This document shows, one piece after another, positions 33,121 through 40,825 of a stretch of DNA of 64,000 nucleotides. The stretch is from an uncultured Paracoccaceae bacterium (GTDB taxonomy: Bacteria > Pseudomonadota > Alphaproteobacteria > Rhodobacterales > Rhodobacteraceae). The notes beneath the pieces are model-generated. The model did no database searches, was not told where the DNA came from, and was given only the letters and a program-made list of their open reading frames with translations. The stretch lies in NCBI GenBank assembly GCA_947488605.1, contig CANKZJ010000009.1, positions 25,937-89,936 on the forward strand, in the 5' to 3' direction. Numbering within the stretch: the stretch's first letter is position 1; each line of letters begins with the position of its first letter. The position numbers and the translations under genes are program-made.

Positions 33121-34110
33121 ATGGCTGTAAAGCTTGCCCTCGCCCGTGTTGCCCACAGTTTTGAACGCGGGTTCGAAAAAATAAGACGCGGCCCTGCACG
33201 CGACGACCCGATCATTGACTGCTACGGCGGTTATACGACCCCTGATCAGATCGTCCTGCGGGGCCGCGTTCTTGCCAAGGCCCGCGCGATTAGTGCGATT
33301 GGTCCACAATCAAAGTGGCGCAATTTCAAAGATTTCCTAAGCTTGTTTGCAACAGACGAACTGAGTGATCTAATGATCACTGCACCAGACCATGACCTGA
33401 CAACACAGACCGACGAAGAAGGGTTTTTTACCTTGCGCGTCCCCGTGGGCGGTGACGTGCCCGGTGTCGTGAATATCCAGGCGGCAGGCGCGGGTGAGGT
33501 TCACCCGACACCGGTTTTCAACGCCCTTACCTCCAGTTTTGGGGTGATTTCTGACATCGATGACACGCTTTTACGTACCGGTGCATATTCACTGGTGCGC
33601 AACCTGTGGACCTCTGCGACGGGCAACGTTCACGAGCGCGAGATTTTTGATGATGCAGTTGCCTTGCTGCAGGATCTAAAGGGCAGGGGGGCTGCATGTT
33701 TCTATGTCAGTTCTTCGCCGTGGAACCTTTATGATTACCTGCAGGCGGTGTTTGTCCGCGCCGAACTGCCTTTGGGTCCGTATTTCCTGCGCGATCTGGG
33801 CATATCGCAAACCCAGTTCATCACTGGCACCCATGGCGACCACAAAACTGACGCGATTGAAACAATCCTTGCCGCCAACCCGCATCTGCAATTCACGCTG
33901 ATCGGCGATACCGGGCAGCATGATCCGCATATCTATGCAGATGTCGTAGCACGGCATCCCGGGCGCATTGATCAGGTGATCTTGCGCCGGCCAAACAACG
34001 CGGGTTTGTCGTCAGACATCAAAGCTGATGTGGCAAAGATCAAGGCAGCGGGTGTCAAAGTGATGCTTGATTATGACTACAGATCCCTGTTAGCCGAAAT
34101 CGCAACATGA
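33121..34110 (+). CDS. APP1-type phosphatase domain protein (DUF2183)
   Basis: A 329-residue protein. Residues about 40-130 are a beta-rich region, then a HAD-type catalytic domain of the APP1 (phosphatidate phosphatase) family. Motif I is SDIDDTLL (two aspartates), followed by VSSSPWNLY, the TGTHGDHKTDAI lysine region and LIGDTGQHDP with acidic residues. Fungal APP1 dephosphorylates phosphatidic acid; the bacterial substrate is unproven but lipid phosphate is likely. It shares the operon with the upstream small membrane protein and ends at a strong terminator. Confidence 0.88.
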   Translation: MAVKLALARVAHSFERGFEKIRRGPARDDPIIDCYGGYTTPDQIVLRGRVLAKARAISAIGPQSKWRNFKDFLSLFATDELSDLMITAPDHDLTTQTDEEGFFTLRVPVGGDVPGVVNIQAAGAGEVHPTPVFNALTSSFGVISDIDDTLLRTGAYSLVRNLWTSATGNVHEREIFDDAVALLQDLKGRGAACFYVSSSPWNLYDYLQAVFVRAELPLGPYFLRDLGISQTQFITGTHGDHKTDAIETILAANPHLQFTLIGDTGQHDPHIYADVVARHPGRIDQVILRRPNNAGLSSDIKADVAKIKAAGVKVMLDYDYRSLLAEIAT

Positions 34111-34114
34111 AAAC

Positions 34115-34143
34115 GGGGCGGCACTGAATGCCGCCCCTTTTTT
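34115..34143 (+). terminator. Intrinsic terminator after the APP1 gene
   Basis: GGGGCGGCA pairs perfectly with TGCCGCCCC around a 5-nt loop, followed by six T (34138-34143). It ends the operon just before the convergent DUF3618 gene. Confidence 0.92.
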
Positions 34144-34159
34144 CGTCTGTATGTTCTGG

Positions 34160-34921
34160 TTAGGCGCGCAATTCATGCACATCAGCGCCTGTTTTACGGG
34201 CGAGTGTGCTTTCGGCTTGTGCTTTGGCTTTCAGCATTTCCTCTTCCAGCGCATTGCGCGCCTCTGCCATCAATGCATCGCGGCGGCGGCCCAAAAGCGC
34301 GTCTTCGCGCCGCGTTCCCGGCAGAAGTGTCCCGGCGAGAACACCAAAGCCCAAGGCAAGCGCGCCAGCGGCCAGCGGCTGCTCATAGGCGAAACCCTTC
34401 GTCTGGCGCACGGCTTTGCGTGACTTACGCTCGATCGTTTCTTGGGCTGCCACGACCGCCTGGCGTGCTTTGACAACCCGCTGACGTGCCTGTGGCGTCA
34501 AATGATCCAGCCCGCTGTTCAATGCGGCCTTAAGGCGCGATGCCTCGGGGCGCTGTTCCAATTCACCTGTCATCTCGGCGCGCATTTCCGCGTCTGCCTC
34601 GGCGACCCGTGCGTCAAAACCGACCATTGCGGCCTCTGGCTGTGCTGCGACAGGCGCGGGCTGGGTTGCTGGTGCCGGGCGGCGCTGTTGGCCGCTGGCC
34701 AACAGGCCAAGCCCGATCGTGACAAGCAAGCCACCTGCAGGGTTATCGCGTAGGGTGCCCCAAGCTTTTCGCGCAAGGTCCCCGCCGATATCATTGGCGG
34801 CAGATGTTAGATCTTGCGTCAATTTCTGCGGTTGAAAGGTGTTTGTCAGCGCGTCGAGCGACGATGCGAGCTGTGCGCGGTCTGCTTCGACGCGGTTGGA
34901 AATATCTTTAATGTCAGACAT
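34160..34921 (-). CDS. DUF3618-domain membrane-associated protein
   Basis: A 253-residue protein with the DUF3618 region at the N-terminus (ISNRVEADRAQLASSLDALTNTFQPQKL...DNPAGGLLVTIGLGLL), one short hydrophobic helix near 62-76, an alanine/glutamate-rich coiled middle, and a second hydrophobic segment (AAGALALGFGVLAGTLLPG) near 185-205. Such proteins travel with a phage-holin-like membrane protein, as here: its start overlaps the end of that gene by 8 nt. Together with the next gene upstream they form a conserved three-gene envelope-stress operon. Molecular function is unknown. Confidence 0.88.
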   Translation of the reverse strand: MSDIKDISNRVEADRAQLASSLDALTNTFQPQKLTQDLTSAANDIGGDLARKAWGTLRDNPAGGLLVTIGLGLLASGQQRRPAPATQPAPVAAQPEAAMVGFDARVAEADAEMRAEMTGELEQRPEASRLKAALNSGLDHLTPQARQRVVKARQAVVAAQETIERKSRKAVRQTKGFAYEQPLAAGALALGFGVLAGTLLPGTRREDALLGRRRDALMAEARNALEEEMLKAKAQAESTLARKTGADVHELRA

Positions 34922-35309
34922 TGGATGCCTCCTTGATTGCTGTGATGTCGTCGCGAATGCTGTCTGCGGTCATGTCTGGCGTCAGGGCGTCAGCGCTGAG
35001 GCGCGACTTGCCTGCCAAAGCAAAACCGATGGCTGCGACGATAAGAATCCCGCCGACGATCAATGCGGCTGTGCCGACTGACAGACCGTTTGCCGCGATA
35101 TAGGCGACAGCGGCGGATGCGAGGACGTTCAGGGACACGAGCGCCATCAAGAATGCGACCGCAAGAAACGCGATGCCGATGCTGGCGCGCGTCACGATGC
35201 GTGACATCTCTGCCTTGGCAAGTTTGACCTCGCCTTGGACCAGCGATGAAAACTGGCGCAATGTGTCCACCAAAAGTGATGGTGCCTCTTGAATGGTGTG
35301 TTTAGACAT
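34914..35309 (-). CDS. Holin-like (phage_holin_3_6/holin-X) membrane protein
   Basis: The 131-residue protein starts at 35309 (MSKHTIQEAPSL). Features: an amphipathic head with SSLVQGEVKLAKAEMSRIV, then two strong membrane helices (about 43-65 and 70-92, rich in alanine and valine), and an acidic tail. This is the widespread family labelled phage holin in annotations, which in bacterial operons like this is not a phage lysis gene. It overlaps both neighbours (8 nt each), implying tight co-translation. Confidence 0.88.
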   Translation of the reverse strand: MSKHTIQEAPSLLVDTLRQFSSLVQGEVKLAKAEMSRIVTRASIGIAFLAVAFLMALVSLNVLASAAVAYIAANGLSVGTAALIVGGILIVAAIGFALAGKSRLSADALTPDMTADSIRDDITAIKEASNV

Positions 35310-35808
35310 CGCTGCGGCCTCCGTTGATGTCGGCCAGCACGGACTGGCGGCCATTTTCAACCGCTGTGTAGCCGCGTTCGGCAGGGGGTTGCGTGGTCCA
35401 AGGGTCTTCGCCGGACGTCGCGACGGGCTGAGGGTCGCGCGCTTTCAAAATGCGTGCAACGGCAAAGCCTGCAATCGCGGCACCGCCAATGAACAACATG
35501 GGGTTGCGACGGGCCATATCTGTGGCCTGCGATGCAATTTCGCGCACGTCGGCGTGGCGTAACTGTGATGCAAACCCTTCGATATGCGCGGCCACCTGGC
35601 TCATGGCTTCTGCCTGGGGCGATGCAGGATCCAGTTGGCTGGCAGCGGCGTCTGCGGCATCTGCGGCCTGCTGGACCTTACTTGCGGTTGCATGTTTGGC
35701 CTTGTCGGCTTGGGCGACGGCTTCTTGCGTGGCGGCGGCTTTGGCCTGCGCGCCCAGATCATTTGCGTGTGCACGTGCTGTGCTGCTGAGATCGGATGTA
35801 TTTGACAT
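35302..35808 (-). CDS. Alanine-rich stress protein with one membrane helix
   Basis: The start at 35808 has AGGAGA at the right distance. The 168-residue protein is dominated by alanine-, glutamine- and aspartate-rich helices (coiled-coil-like, about 8-100), then MARRNPMLFIGGAAIAGFAVARIL, a short membrane anchor near 115-140, and a polar tail. It is similar in layout to nutrient-deprivation-induced or CsbD-like accessory proteins, but I do not assign a named family. First gene of the operon with the holin-like and DUF3618 genes; an EcfG-type site lies upstream. Confidence 0.8.
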   Translation of the reverse strand: MSNTSDLSSTARAHANDLGAQAKAAATQEAVAQADKAKHATASKVQQAADAADAAASQLDPASPQAEAMSQVAAHIEGFASQLRHADVREIASQATDMARRNPMLFIGGAAIAGFAVARILKARDPQPVATSGEDPWTTQPPAERGYTAVENGRQSVLADINGGRSDV

Positions 35809-35844
35809 GTGGTGTCTCCTTTCCGTGTCTGTGTTCGTCACACC

Positions 35845-35869
35845 AACACGCCACCACACAAATCGTTCC
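35845..35869 (-). promoter_or_regulatory. EcfG-type promoter (DUF3618 operon)
   Basis: Minus strand GGAAC-N17-GTT, 37 nt before the start at 35808. Confidence 0.65.
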
Positions 35870-35894
35870 CGTCATTTATATTCGCATGTCCGAT

Positions 35895-35919
35895 GGAACC
35901 ATGTGCTGGGCTGGAGGTT
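35895..35919 (+). promoter_or_regulatory. EcfG-type promoter (Pmp3 operon)
   Basis: GGAACC-N16-GTT, 39 nt before the Pmp3 start; divergent partner of the site at 35845. Confidence 0.7.
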
Positions 35920-35957
35920 GGATGCACAACATGACCTTGATCAACGGAGCCATGATT

Positions 35958-36116
35958 ATGGACCTTATCCGCATTATCTTTGCCGTTATTTTGCCGCCAC
36001 TGGGCGTATTCCTTGAGGTGGGCCTGTCCAAGCAATTTTGGCTGAACATCCTGCTGACTTTGCTGGGCTACATCCCCGGGATCGTCCATGCGGTCTACAT
36101 CATCGCACGCCGTTGA
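35958..36116 (+). CDS. Pmp3/YqaE-family small membrane protein
   Basis: A 52-residue proteolipid with the whole family pattern: two membrane helices (LIRIIFAVILPPLGVFLEVG and FWLNILLTLLGYIPGIVHAVYII) joined by a short polar loop. GGAG at 8 nt supports this ATG over the one at 35952. Pmp3/YqaE proteins sit in the membrane and respond to salt, cold or envelope stress. It is the first gene after an EcfG-type site and ends 1 nt before DUF4112. Confidence 0.95.
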   Translation: MDLIRIIFAVILPPLGVFLEVGLSKQFWLNILLTLLGYIPGIVHAVYIIARR

Positions 36117-36117
36117 T

Positions 36118-36474
36118 ATGTCGGCCGAGTTGGAAAAATTCGAAAGATGGTCGCAAGCACTGGACAGTAAGTTCAGCGTCTTTGGCTTATCCGTCGGATG
36201 GGATTCAATCCTTGGTCTGATACCGGGGGTGGGTGATGCGGTGACAGTTGTGCCTGCCGCGATGATGATGCACGCGGGCTACCGCAATGGGATCCGCAAA
36301 CGTGCACTGGGCCGTATGGCTTGGAACACAGGGCTTGACCTTACAGTCGGATCTATCCCGCTTTTTGGTGACGTGTTCGATGTCGCGTTCAAAAGCCACA
36401 AAAAGAATGCCCGCGTACTGCGCGAAGAATTCGCAAGGTTGGATATCGCCGAAGCCCGCCCGCAGGCGGCATGA
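36118..36474 (+). CDS. DUF4112 protein
   Basis: A 118-residue protein with the DUF4112 core (WDSILGLIPGVGDAVTVVPAAMMMHAGYR and NTGLDLTVGSIPLFGDVFDVAFKSHKKNARVLREE), containing two PGxGD/FGD-type glycine turns between hydrophobic helices. Family function unknown; often membrane-associated. It starts 1 nt after the Pmp3 stop, so the two are surely co-transcribed. Confidence 0.93.
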   Translation: MSAELEKFERWSQALDSKFSVFGLSVGWDSILGLIPGVGDAVTVVPAAMMMHAGYRNGIRKRALGRMAWNTGLDLTVGSIPLFGDVFDVAFKSHKKNARVLREEFARLDIAEARPQAA

Positions 36475-36563
36475 TTTTGTTTTAGTGAGTAGGGCAGGGG
36501 TATCCGGTGTCCCCCAACCGGCCGCGTACACCAAAGACACCGCAATTGATAAAGGAGATTGCT

Positions 36564-36761
36564 ATGAACTGGGAACAGATCAAAGGAAACTGGACACAGA
36601 TGAAGGGTGAGTTGCGCGAGAAGTACGGCGAACTGACCGATGACGAAATTGAACAGGCTGAGGGCGAGCGCGAACAGCTTGTCGGTTTGATCAGTGAAAA
36701 ATATGGCAAGGCCAAATTCGAGGTTCAGAAAGAGCTCGATGAGTGGGTCAACAAGCGCTGA
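36564..36761 (+). CDS. CsbD-family stress protein
   Basis: A 65-residue protein, AAAGGAG ahead of the start. It has the CsbD signature (NWEQIKGNWTQMKGELREKYGELTDDEIEQAEGEREQL) with the repeated G-x-W and charged helical pattern. CsbD proteins are highly stress-induced small cytosolic proteins of unknown mechanism. It sits 1 nt before the PPOX-like general stress gene. No EcfG-type site was found in the gap before it, so it may be read from the Pmp3 promoter or from an unrecognised one. Confidence 0.94.
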   Translation: MNWEQIKGNWTQMKGELREKYGELTDDEIEQAEGEREQLVGLISEKYGKAKFEVQKELDEWVNKR

Positions 36762-36762
36762 C

Positions 36763-37278
36763 ATGGCCCGCCAAACCGAAACGGCACAAGATGCGACCGG
36801 CCAGCTGTGGAAACAACTGGACCGGTCGCGTATCGTTATGCTTTGGGCGCCGGACAGTGGACAACACCCACAACCGATGACGCATTTTGCTGACAAAGAC
36901 GCCAACGCCATCTGGTTTATCACATCTGCCGATACCGATCTTGCAGAGGCGGTCGGCAGTGGTGTGCAAGGCCAAATGACCCTTGCGACGACCAAGCAGG
37001 ATTATCACGCCAGCATCCGCGGCCAGATGGAATTTGTGCGCGATGACGCAAAGTTGGACGCACTTTGGAGCCCGTTTGCGGCCGCCTGGTTCGAGAATGG
37101 GCGCGACGATCCCAATATTCGTTTGCTGCGCTTTACCCCGCAACAAGCAGCGGTCTGGGCGTCTGAGGCCAACGCGATTCTGGTGGGGTTGCGTCTGATG
37201 CGTGCCAACTTGATCGAGGACACGCCACCACCCGATGTTGGCGTGCACCACATCCTCAATTTCGAAAAGACAGCATGA
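36763..37278 (+). CDS. General stress protein, pyridoxamine-phosphate-oxidase-like (FMN-binding split barrel)
   Basis: A 171-residue protein of the general stress protein 26 type: split-barrel segments RIVMLWAPDSGQHPQPMTHFADKDANAIWFITSADTDL and GQMTLATTKQDYHASIRGQMEFV, and a C-terminal strand pair ending in a histidine-rich part. Members bind FMN or reduced flavins and are induced by stress. It starts 1 nt after CsbD and ends at a hairpin terminator (37282-37313), closing the Pmp3-DUF4112-CsbD-GSP series. Confidence 0.88.
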   Translation: MARQTETAQDATGQLWKQLDRSRIVMLWAPDSGQHPQPMTHFADKDANAIWFITSADTDLAEAVGSGVQGQMTLATTKQDYHASIRGQMEFVRDDAKLDALWSPFAAAWFENGRDDPNIRLLRFTPQQAAVWASEANAILVGLRLMRANLIEDTPPPDVGVHHILNFEKTA

Positions 37279-37281
37279 TCT

Positions 37282-37313
37282 AATGGGCCTCCCTTTGCCG
37301 GTGGGCCCATTTT
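37282..37313 (+). terminator. Hairpin terminator after the general stress gene
   Basis: AATGGGCC (37282-37289) pairs with GGCCCATT (37304-37311), followed by a short T-tract. Confidence 0.65.
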
Positions 37314-37339
37314 GATTGCGCGCAACAGGAGAAATATTC

Positions 37340-37957
37340 ATGAAAACGACAGACCTGATCGGATTGCCCCTGCGCCACGCGACGGCAGAGGACATCACCG
37401 GAAAGATTACCGACGTACTTTTCGATATGTCGTTGCAAGAGGTCGGCTTTGTTCTGATCGACGTCACCGCGCCGAGAGGGACAGCACCGGTGTTGTTCAG
37501 CCCGCATGTGCTTGCGTTTGATGATGGCGTTATCACCACCAGCGCCCATGCAGACGACATTCTGGCCCGTCATGATGCATCGATGAACCGAACCGACGTG
37601 CCGGTTGATCCAGCGGACCTTCCCAGCACATTTGTAGGCCCGTTCGGAAATACCTTTTCGCTTAGCATGATTGCCGCGCTATTCAACGCGCGCTTTGGCA
37701 CCGCAAAGCCCACAGAGGGCGACCAGCAAGTTGGGATCTGGATCAGCGAGCTTTTGGATCACCCAGTCCGTGCACATGTGGCAGACATCGGGTATCTGTC
37801 AGACATACTGTTGGATGACGGGTTTGCACGTACCCAAAACATCCTGATCAAAACCTTTGCGGGCGAGTTCGGGGAGAGCCCGCCAGAGGCACTGACCGTC
37901 ACGCGCGCGTCTGACGGTCAATTGAACATCACGATCAGTCAGGATGCTGCTGCCTAA
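37340..37957 (+). CDS. PRC-barrel-domain protein
   Basis: A 205-residue cytosolic protein with two PRC-barrel-like halves: DLIGLPLRHATAEDITGKITDVLFDMSLQEVGFVLIDVT (about 4-50) and LLDHPVRAHVADIGYLSDILLDDGFARTQNILIKT (about 138-180). AGGAG precedes the start. PRC-barrel proteins bind RNA or surfaces in different settings; the function here is unknown. It follows the hairpin terminator of the previous operon, yet no EcfG-type site was seen upstream. Confidence 0.85.
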   Translation: MKTTDLIGLPLRHATAEDITGKITDVLFDMSLQEVGFVLIDVTAPRGTAPVLFSPHVLAFDDGVITTSAHADDILARHDASMNRTDVPVDPADLPSTFVGPFGNTFSLSMIAALFNARFGTAKPTEGDQQVGIWISELLDHPVRAHVADIGYLSDILLDDGFARTQNILIKTFAGEFGESPPEALTVTRASDGQLNITISQDAAA

Positions 37958-37961
37958 AGCA

Positions 37962-37997
37962 AAAAAGGCCCGCCGTATGATTACGGCGGGCCTTTTT
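37962..37997. terminator. Bidirectional intrinsic terminator
   Basis: AAAAAGGCCCGCCGTA pairs with TACGGCGGGCCTTTTT around TGAT, giving poly-A on one side and poly-T on the other. It ends both the PRC-barrel gene (plus) and the DUF883-like gene (minus). Confidence 0.93.
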
Positions 37998-38014
37998 GGA
38001 CATGTCGATGCGGG

Positions 38015-38305
38015 TTAGTCGCGACCGCGCAGAGCCAGACCAACAAGGATGCCAACGCCGACGGCGCCGACAATGGCCGTGCCCGGATTTTCACGGACAA
38101 ATTTTGTGCCTGTTTCGGCTACTTTGCGCAGTTCCTCGCTTGCTTGTTCGGTTGCGAGCTCTGCCTGAAATGCGACCTGCTCATACGTGTCCTGCGCGGC
38201 TTCGACGGTTTTTTCAACTGTCTTGGCTGCGCGGTCCTTGATGGCGGCCGCTGCATCGTCTTTGCCGTTTTCCAGGCCTTTTTCAATTGCTGCACTCTGT
38301 GTCAT
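38015..38305 (-). CDS. DUF883/ElaB-YqjD-type membrane-anchored protein
   Basis: A 96-residue protein starting at 38305 after AAAGGAG. Long alanine- and glutamate-rich helix (about 1-70, with GLENGKDDAAAAIKDRAAKTVEKTVEAAQDTYEQVAFQAEL), then a C-terminal membrane anchor (NPGTAIVGAVGVGILVGLALRGRD). ElaB/YqjD relatives anchor to the inner membrane and bind ribosomes in stationary phase. It follows the 79-residue gene by 64 nt, with a hairpin (CCCCCGG/CCGGGGG near 38333-38355) between, so they likely share a promoter. Confidence 0.88.
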   Translation of the reverse strand: MTQSAAIEKGLENGKDDAAAAIKDRAAKTVEKTVEAAQDTYEQVAFQAELATEQASEELRKVAETGTKFVRENPGTAIVGAVGVGILVGLALRGRD

Positions 38306-38369
38306 ATCAAATCTCCTTTTCTCATCGTCAAATCCCCCGGCACGTTGACCGGGGGCATTGATCGGGATG

Positions 38370-38609
38370 TTAGCTGTCGTCTTCTTCAGGGCTTTCGAAT
38401 TCGATCGTAGGAACTTCCATTGTGATCGTTTCGGTGCCGGTCTCGATATCACCGACATCGGCGCTGAATTCCGGCAGGTTGCCACCCTCGACGCTGAGGT
38501 CGACATCAGGCAGGCTTGCCTCTTGTGTCTGATCGATATCGACCATGTAAACGCCAAAACCGATTGCGACTGCTGCCACGACAACTGCGATAATTGATGC
38601 GATTTTCAT
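38370..38609 (-). CDS. Small membrane-anchored protein with acidic periplasmic tail
   Basis: A 79-residue protein starting with one membrane helix (MKIASIIAVVVAAVAIGFGVYMVDI), then a very acidic, low-complexity tail (many E, D and S) probably outside the cytoplasm. A good AAGGAG site precedes the ATG, and an EcfG-type site lies 34 nt upstream of it. Family unknown to me. It may be the first gene of an operon with the DUF883-like gene. Confidence 0.75.
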   Translation of the reverse strand: MKIASIIAVVVAAVAIGFGVYMVDIDQTQEASLPDVDLSVEGGNLPEFSADVGDIETGTETITMEVPTIEFESPEEDDS

Positions 38610-38642
38610 TTGTTCTCTCCTTCATCAAGGTTACACAGAGAC

Positions 38643-38667
38643 AACAAAAGATCGGGGCATCCGTTCC
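38643..38667 (-). promoter_or_regulatory. EcfG-type promoter (79-residue gene)
   Basis: Minus strand GGAAC-N17-GTT, 34 nt before the start at 38609. Confidence 0.65.
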
Positions 38668-38692
38668 AAAGTTTCTTAAAAAACTTTGACCT

Positions 38693-39421
38693 TTACAGAA
38701 TGGGCCGCTTTGGAACGCTGGTATCATCTATCATGGCGACTTTGGCCAACTTATCGATATCAGAGACGCTGAGGACACCATCGGACCAATGCGCCAACTG
38801 GCGTTTGCGCAAGGTCGCAAGGGTCTTGTTGGTGTGCACAAGTGACAAGCCCAACGCATCTGCAAGATCCTGCTGGCGGAAGGGCAGGGACATCTGGCTG
38901 TTGTGCACCAGATCGAGCTCTTCGCCCCGCGAATAGACCTTTGCAAGCGCCCACGCGACGGATTCCAGCGCGGTGCGTTGGCCCACCGTGGCCAAGGCGG
39001 CCCCCAGAAAATGTTCTTCGACCGCCGCAAGCCATGTCACGGCAAAGGCCCGTTCGGGATTGTCTTTAAAGAAGCTCCAGATCGCCGAGCGGTTAAACAC
39101 ACACAGTGTCATCTTTGTTGTTGCCTCGACCGAATGACCCATCTCGCCCATGACCCCGGCCTGTAGGCCGATGAAGTCACCAGGCAGAATAAAGTTCACA
39201 ACCTGCCGCTTTCCATTTTGAAGATACTTATAGCGCAAACCCATACCATGCAGGGCAGTGAACAGCTGTGGGCTGTTCGATCCCTGCATCAGAATGGGCG
39301 CGCCGGCGTCGACAACCAGTTCGCCAACTTTGAACCGCTGCATGACGTTCACTTCTTCCTGCGACATGGGCACGAAATGGTCGCGCGCACGCAGGGGACA
39401 ATGTTTACATTTGGTAGCCAA
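38693..39421 (-). CDS. Crp/Fnr-family transcription regulator
   Basis: A 242-residue regulator with a TTG start at 39421, preceded by GGGAGAG. An N-terminal cysteine pair (CKHCPLRAR, residues 5 and 8) could coordinate metal or sense redox, recalling Fnr-type proteins but with too few cysteines for a classical FeS cluster. The cyclic-nucleotide-like domain (about 30-145) and a helix-turn-helix (LPFRQQDLADALGLSLVHTNKTLATLRK) follow. Effector unknown. It is divergent from the degenerate receiver gene across 80 bp, suggesting linked regulation. Confidence 0.9.
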   Translation of the reverse strand: MATKCKHCPLRARDHFVPMSQEEVNVMQRFKVGELVVDAGAPILMQGSNSPQLFTALHGMGLRYKYLQNGKRQVVNFILPGDFIGLQAGVMGEMGHSVEATTKMTLCVFNRSAIWSFFKDNPERAFAVTWLAAVEEHFLGAALATVGQRTALESVAWALAKVYSRGEELDLVHNSQMSLPFRQQDLADALGLSLVHTNKTLATLRKRQLAHWSDGVLSVSDIDKLAKVAMIDDTSVPKRPIL

Positions 39422-39501
39422 TTTTTTCTTCTCTCCCTATGTCATAGATTAATGCACGTTTTTTGCGGGTCATGTATTGAAATGTATCCGTGGGGGTAAA
39501 C

Positions 39502-39876
39502 GTGATTAAAAGCTTCATCATTATCGAACCTGACCCGATCGTCGCGATGGACGTGGAGGGGTTACTGAGCAGTCAGTTTCCCCGCGCGGATATCACCACG
39601 GGTGCATCGTTAGCTGATATCGGCCCCGCTATTCATAACTGCGGCCCTACCAGCATGCTGGTTGTGAAGGGTGCATTGTTGGCAGATGACGGTGACCTCA
39701 GGCGTGTCGTGCAGACCGCAGCCGTTCGCAGGGCGCGTATTTTGGTGATTGGCGGGCCCTTTGATTTGGACTTCCCCGTCACTTTCATTGAGCTGCCTTT
39801 CACCTCGGATACGATGCTGGCTGCAATGACGCAGGACACGCCTGACCCCGATCTTGGATCGACGCAGGCCTTGTAG
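39502..39876 (+). CDS. Degenerate receiver-like protein
   Basis: A 124-residue protein; GTG at 39502 after a GGGGG site is preferred, GTG 39490 is an alternative. The N-terminus [21 protein letters not shown] imitates the acidic pocket of response regulators, but the phospho-acceptor aspartate position reads VVKGALL (lysine), and the conserved switch T and K are also missing. It thus looks like a pseudo-receiver that can bind a partner but not be phosphorylated. It is divergent from the Crp/Fnr-like gene. No output domain is present. Confidence 0.6.
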   Translation: MIKSFIIIEPDPIVAMDVEGLLSSQFPRADITTGASLADIGPAIHNCGPTSMLVVKGALLADDGDLRRVVQTAAVRRARILVIGGPFDLDFPVTFIELPFTSDTMLAAMTQDTPDPDLGSTQAL

Positions 39877-40015
39877 GGACGCCACCCCCCCGCCTTGGGG
39901 CGCGCACCGTACCAAGCAGGTCGTTGCTGGATCATCATAGCGGTATTCCCTTCGCAGTCGCATCATTCATGCCAGCCCAACGCATTGGCTGGCAAATCGT
40001 TTCATCTGCAAAGAT

Positions 40016-40040
40016 GGAACCTATTTTGAATTTGTTCGTT
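40016..40040 (+). promoter_or_regulatory. EcfG-type promoter (DUF1328/dps)
   Basis: GGAACC-N16-GTT with C before GTT, 57 nt before the DUF1328 start. Confidence 0.7.
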
Positions 40041-40097
40041 AGCTCCTTGAAATCAGCGCGGCATGACCCGCGCGATGCAGAAATAAAGGAGCTTAAA

Positions 40098-40259
40098 ATG
40101 CTATATTACGCACTCGCATTTCTATTGGTTGCCATTATCGCAGCCGTGTTCGGATTTGGCGGCATCGCCTCTGCCTCGGCAGGCATCGCCCAAATTCTGT
40201 TCTTCGTCTTCCTCGTTTTGTTCGTACTCACGCTGATTGCACGCGCCGTGCGCGGCTAA
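40098..40259 (+). CDS. DUF1328 (YtjA) small membrane protein
   Basis: A 53-residue protein with two membrane helices separated by the conserved [17 protein letters not shown] segment; AAAGGAG precedes it. DUF1328 proteins are small, frequently stress-induced inner-membrane proteins of unknown function. It starts just after an EcfG-type site and lies 32 nt before dps, so both are probably one transcript. Confidence 0.94.
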   Translation: MLYYALAFLLVAIIAAVFGFGGIASASAGIAQILFFVFLVLFVLTLIARAVRG

Positions 40260-40291
40260 CACCGAGTTGAACAAGAAAAGGAGTTTGAGAT

Positions 40292-40789
40292 ATGACACAG
40301 CCACTTAACGTAATTGCAGAACCCCGCGACATTGCATCCGGCGTACGCCAACCTGACACGGTCGCAAGCGGTCTGGCAGATGTCTTGGCTGACACTTACA
40401 TGCTGACCTACAAGACCCATGCCTATCATTGGAATGTAGAAGGCCCGCTGTTCTATTCGATCCACAATCTGACCGAAGGGCAGTATGAAGACATGTTCGC
40501 GGCGGCCGATGAACTGGCCGAACGCATTCGCGCCGTGGGCCAGATGGCACCCATGTCGATGGGCGATATTCGCGACAGGTCTGTCGTAGATGACAGCCCC
40601 GAAAAAATCTCCGCCGGTGACATGTGCAAGGCATTGGCCGCCGATCACGAGCGGATCGCGCATCGCTTGCATGCTTTGATCAAAATGGCAGGCGACAAAA
40701 ACGATCCCGTGACCGAGGATCTTGCGACGGAGCGTTCTGCCTTTCATGAACAGGCCGCATGGATGCTGAAAGCACTTGTTGCGGAATAA
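40292..40789 (+). CDS. dps: DNA-protection ferritin Dps
   Basis: A 165-residue Dps. The ferroxidase-site helices are recognisable: TYKTHAYHWNVEGPLFYSIHNLTEGQYEDMFAAADELAERIRAVG with the conserved H, H and D/E residues that oxidise iron with peroxide between subunits, and HERIAHRLHALIKMAG plus SAFHEQAAWML at the end. Dps dodecamers sequester iron and shield DNA under stress. Co-transcribed with DUF1328 and closed by a terminator; a classical GSR target. Confidence 0.96.
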   Translation: MTQPLNVIAEPRDIASGVRQPDTVASGLADVLADTYMLTYKTHAYHWNVEGPLFYSIHNLTEGQYEDMFAAADELAERIRAVGQMAPMSMGDIRDRSVVDDSPEKISAGDMCKALAADHERIAHRLHALIKMAGDKNDPVTEDLATERSAFHEQAAWMLKALVAE

Positions 40790-40797
40790 AACACAAG

Positions 40798-40825
40798 GCC
40801 CCTGCCGGAAACGGCGGGGGCTTTT
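40798..40825 (+). terminator. Intrinsic terminator after dps
   Basis: GCCCCTGCCG pairs with CGGCGGGGGC (one T-G pair) around GAAA, followed by TTTT. It reaches the stop region of the convergent exoD gene. Confidence 0.85.

Noticed and set aside
34914..35309. Prophage lysis holin
   Set aside because: The gene belongs to a holin-like bacterial family and sits in a DUF3618 operon with an EcfG-type promoter; no endolysin or other phage genes are nearby.
36279..37560. Two long minus-strand frames (238 and 270 residues)
   Set aside because: They lie opposite DUF4112, CsbD and the general stress gene, all of which have clear families and ribosome-binding sites; no domain seen on the minus strand.
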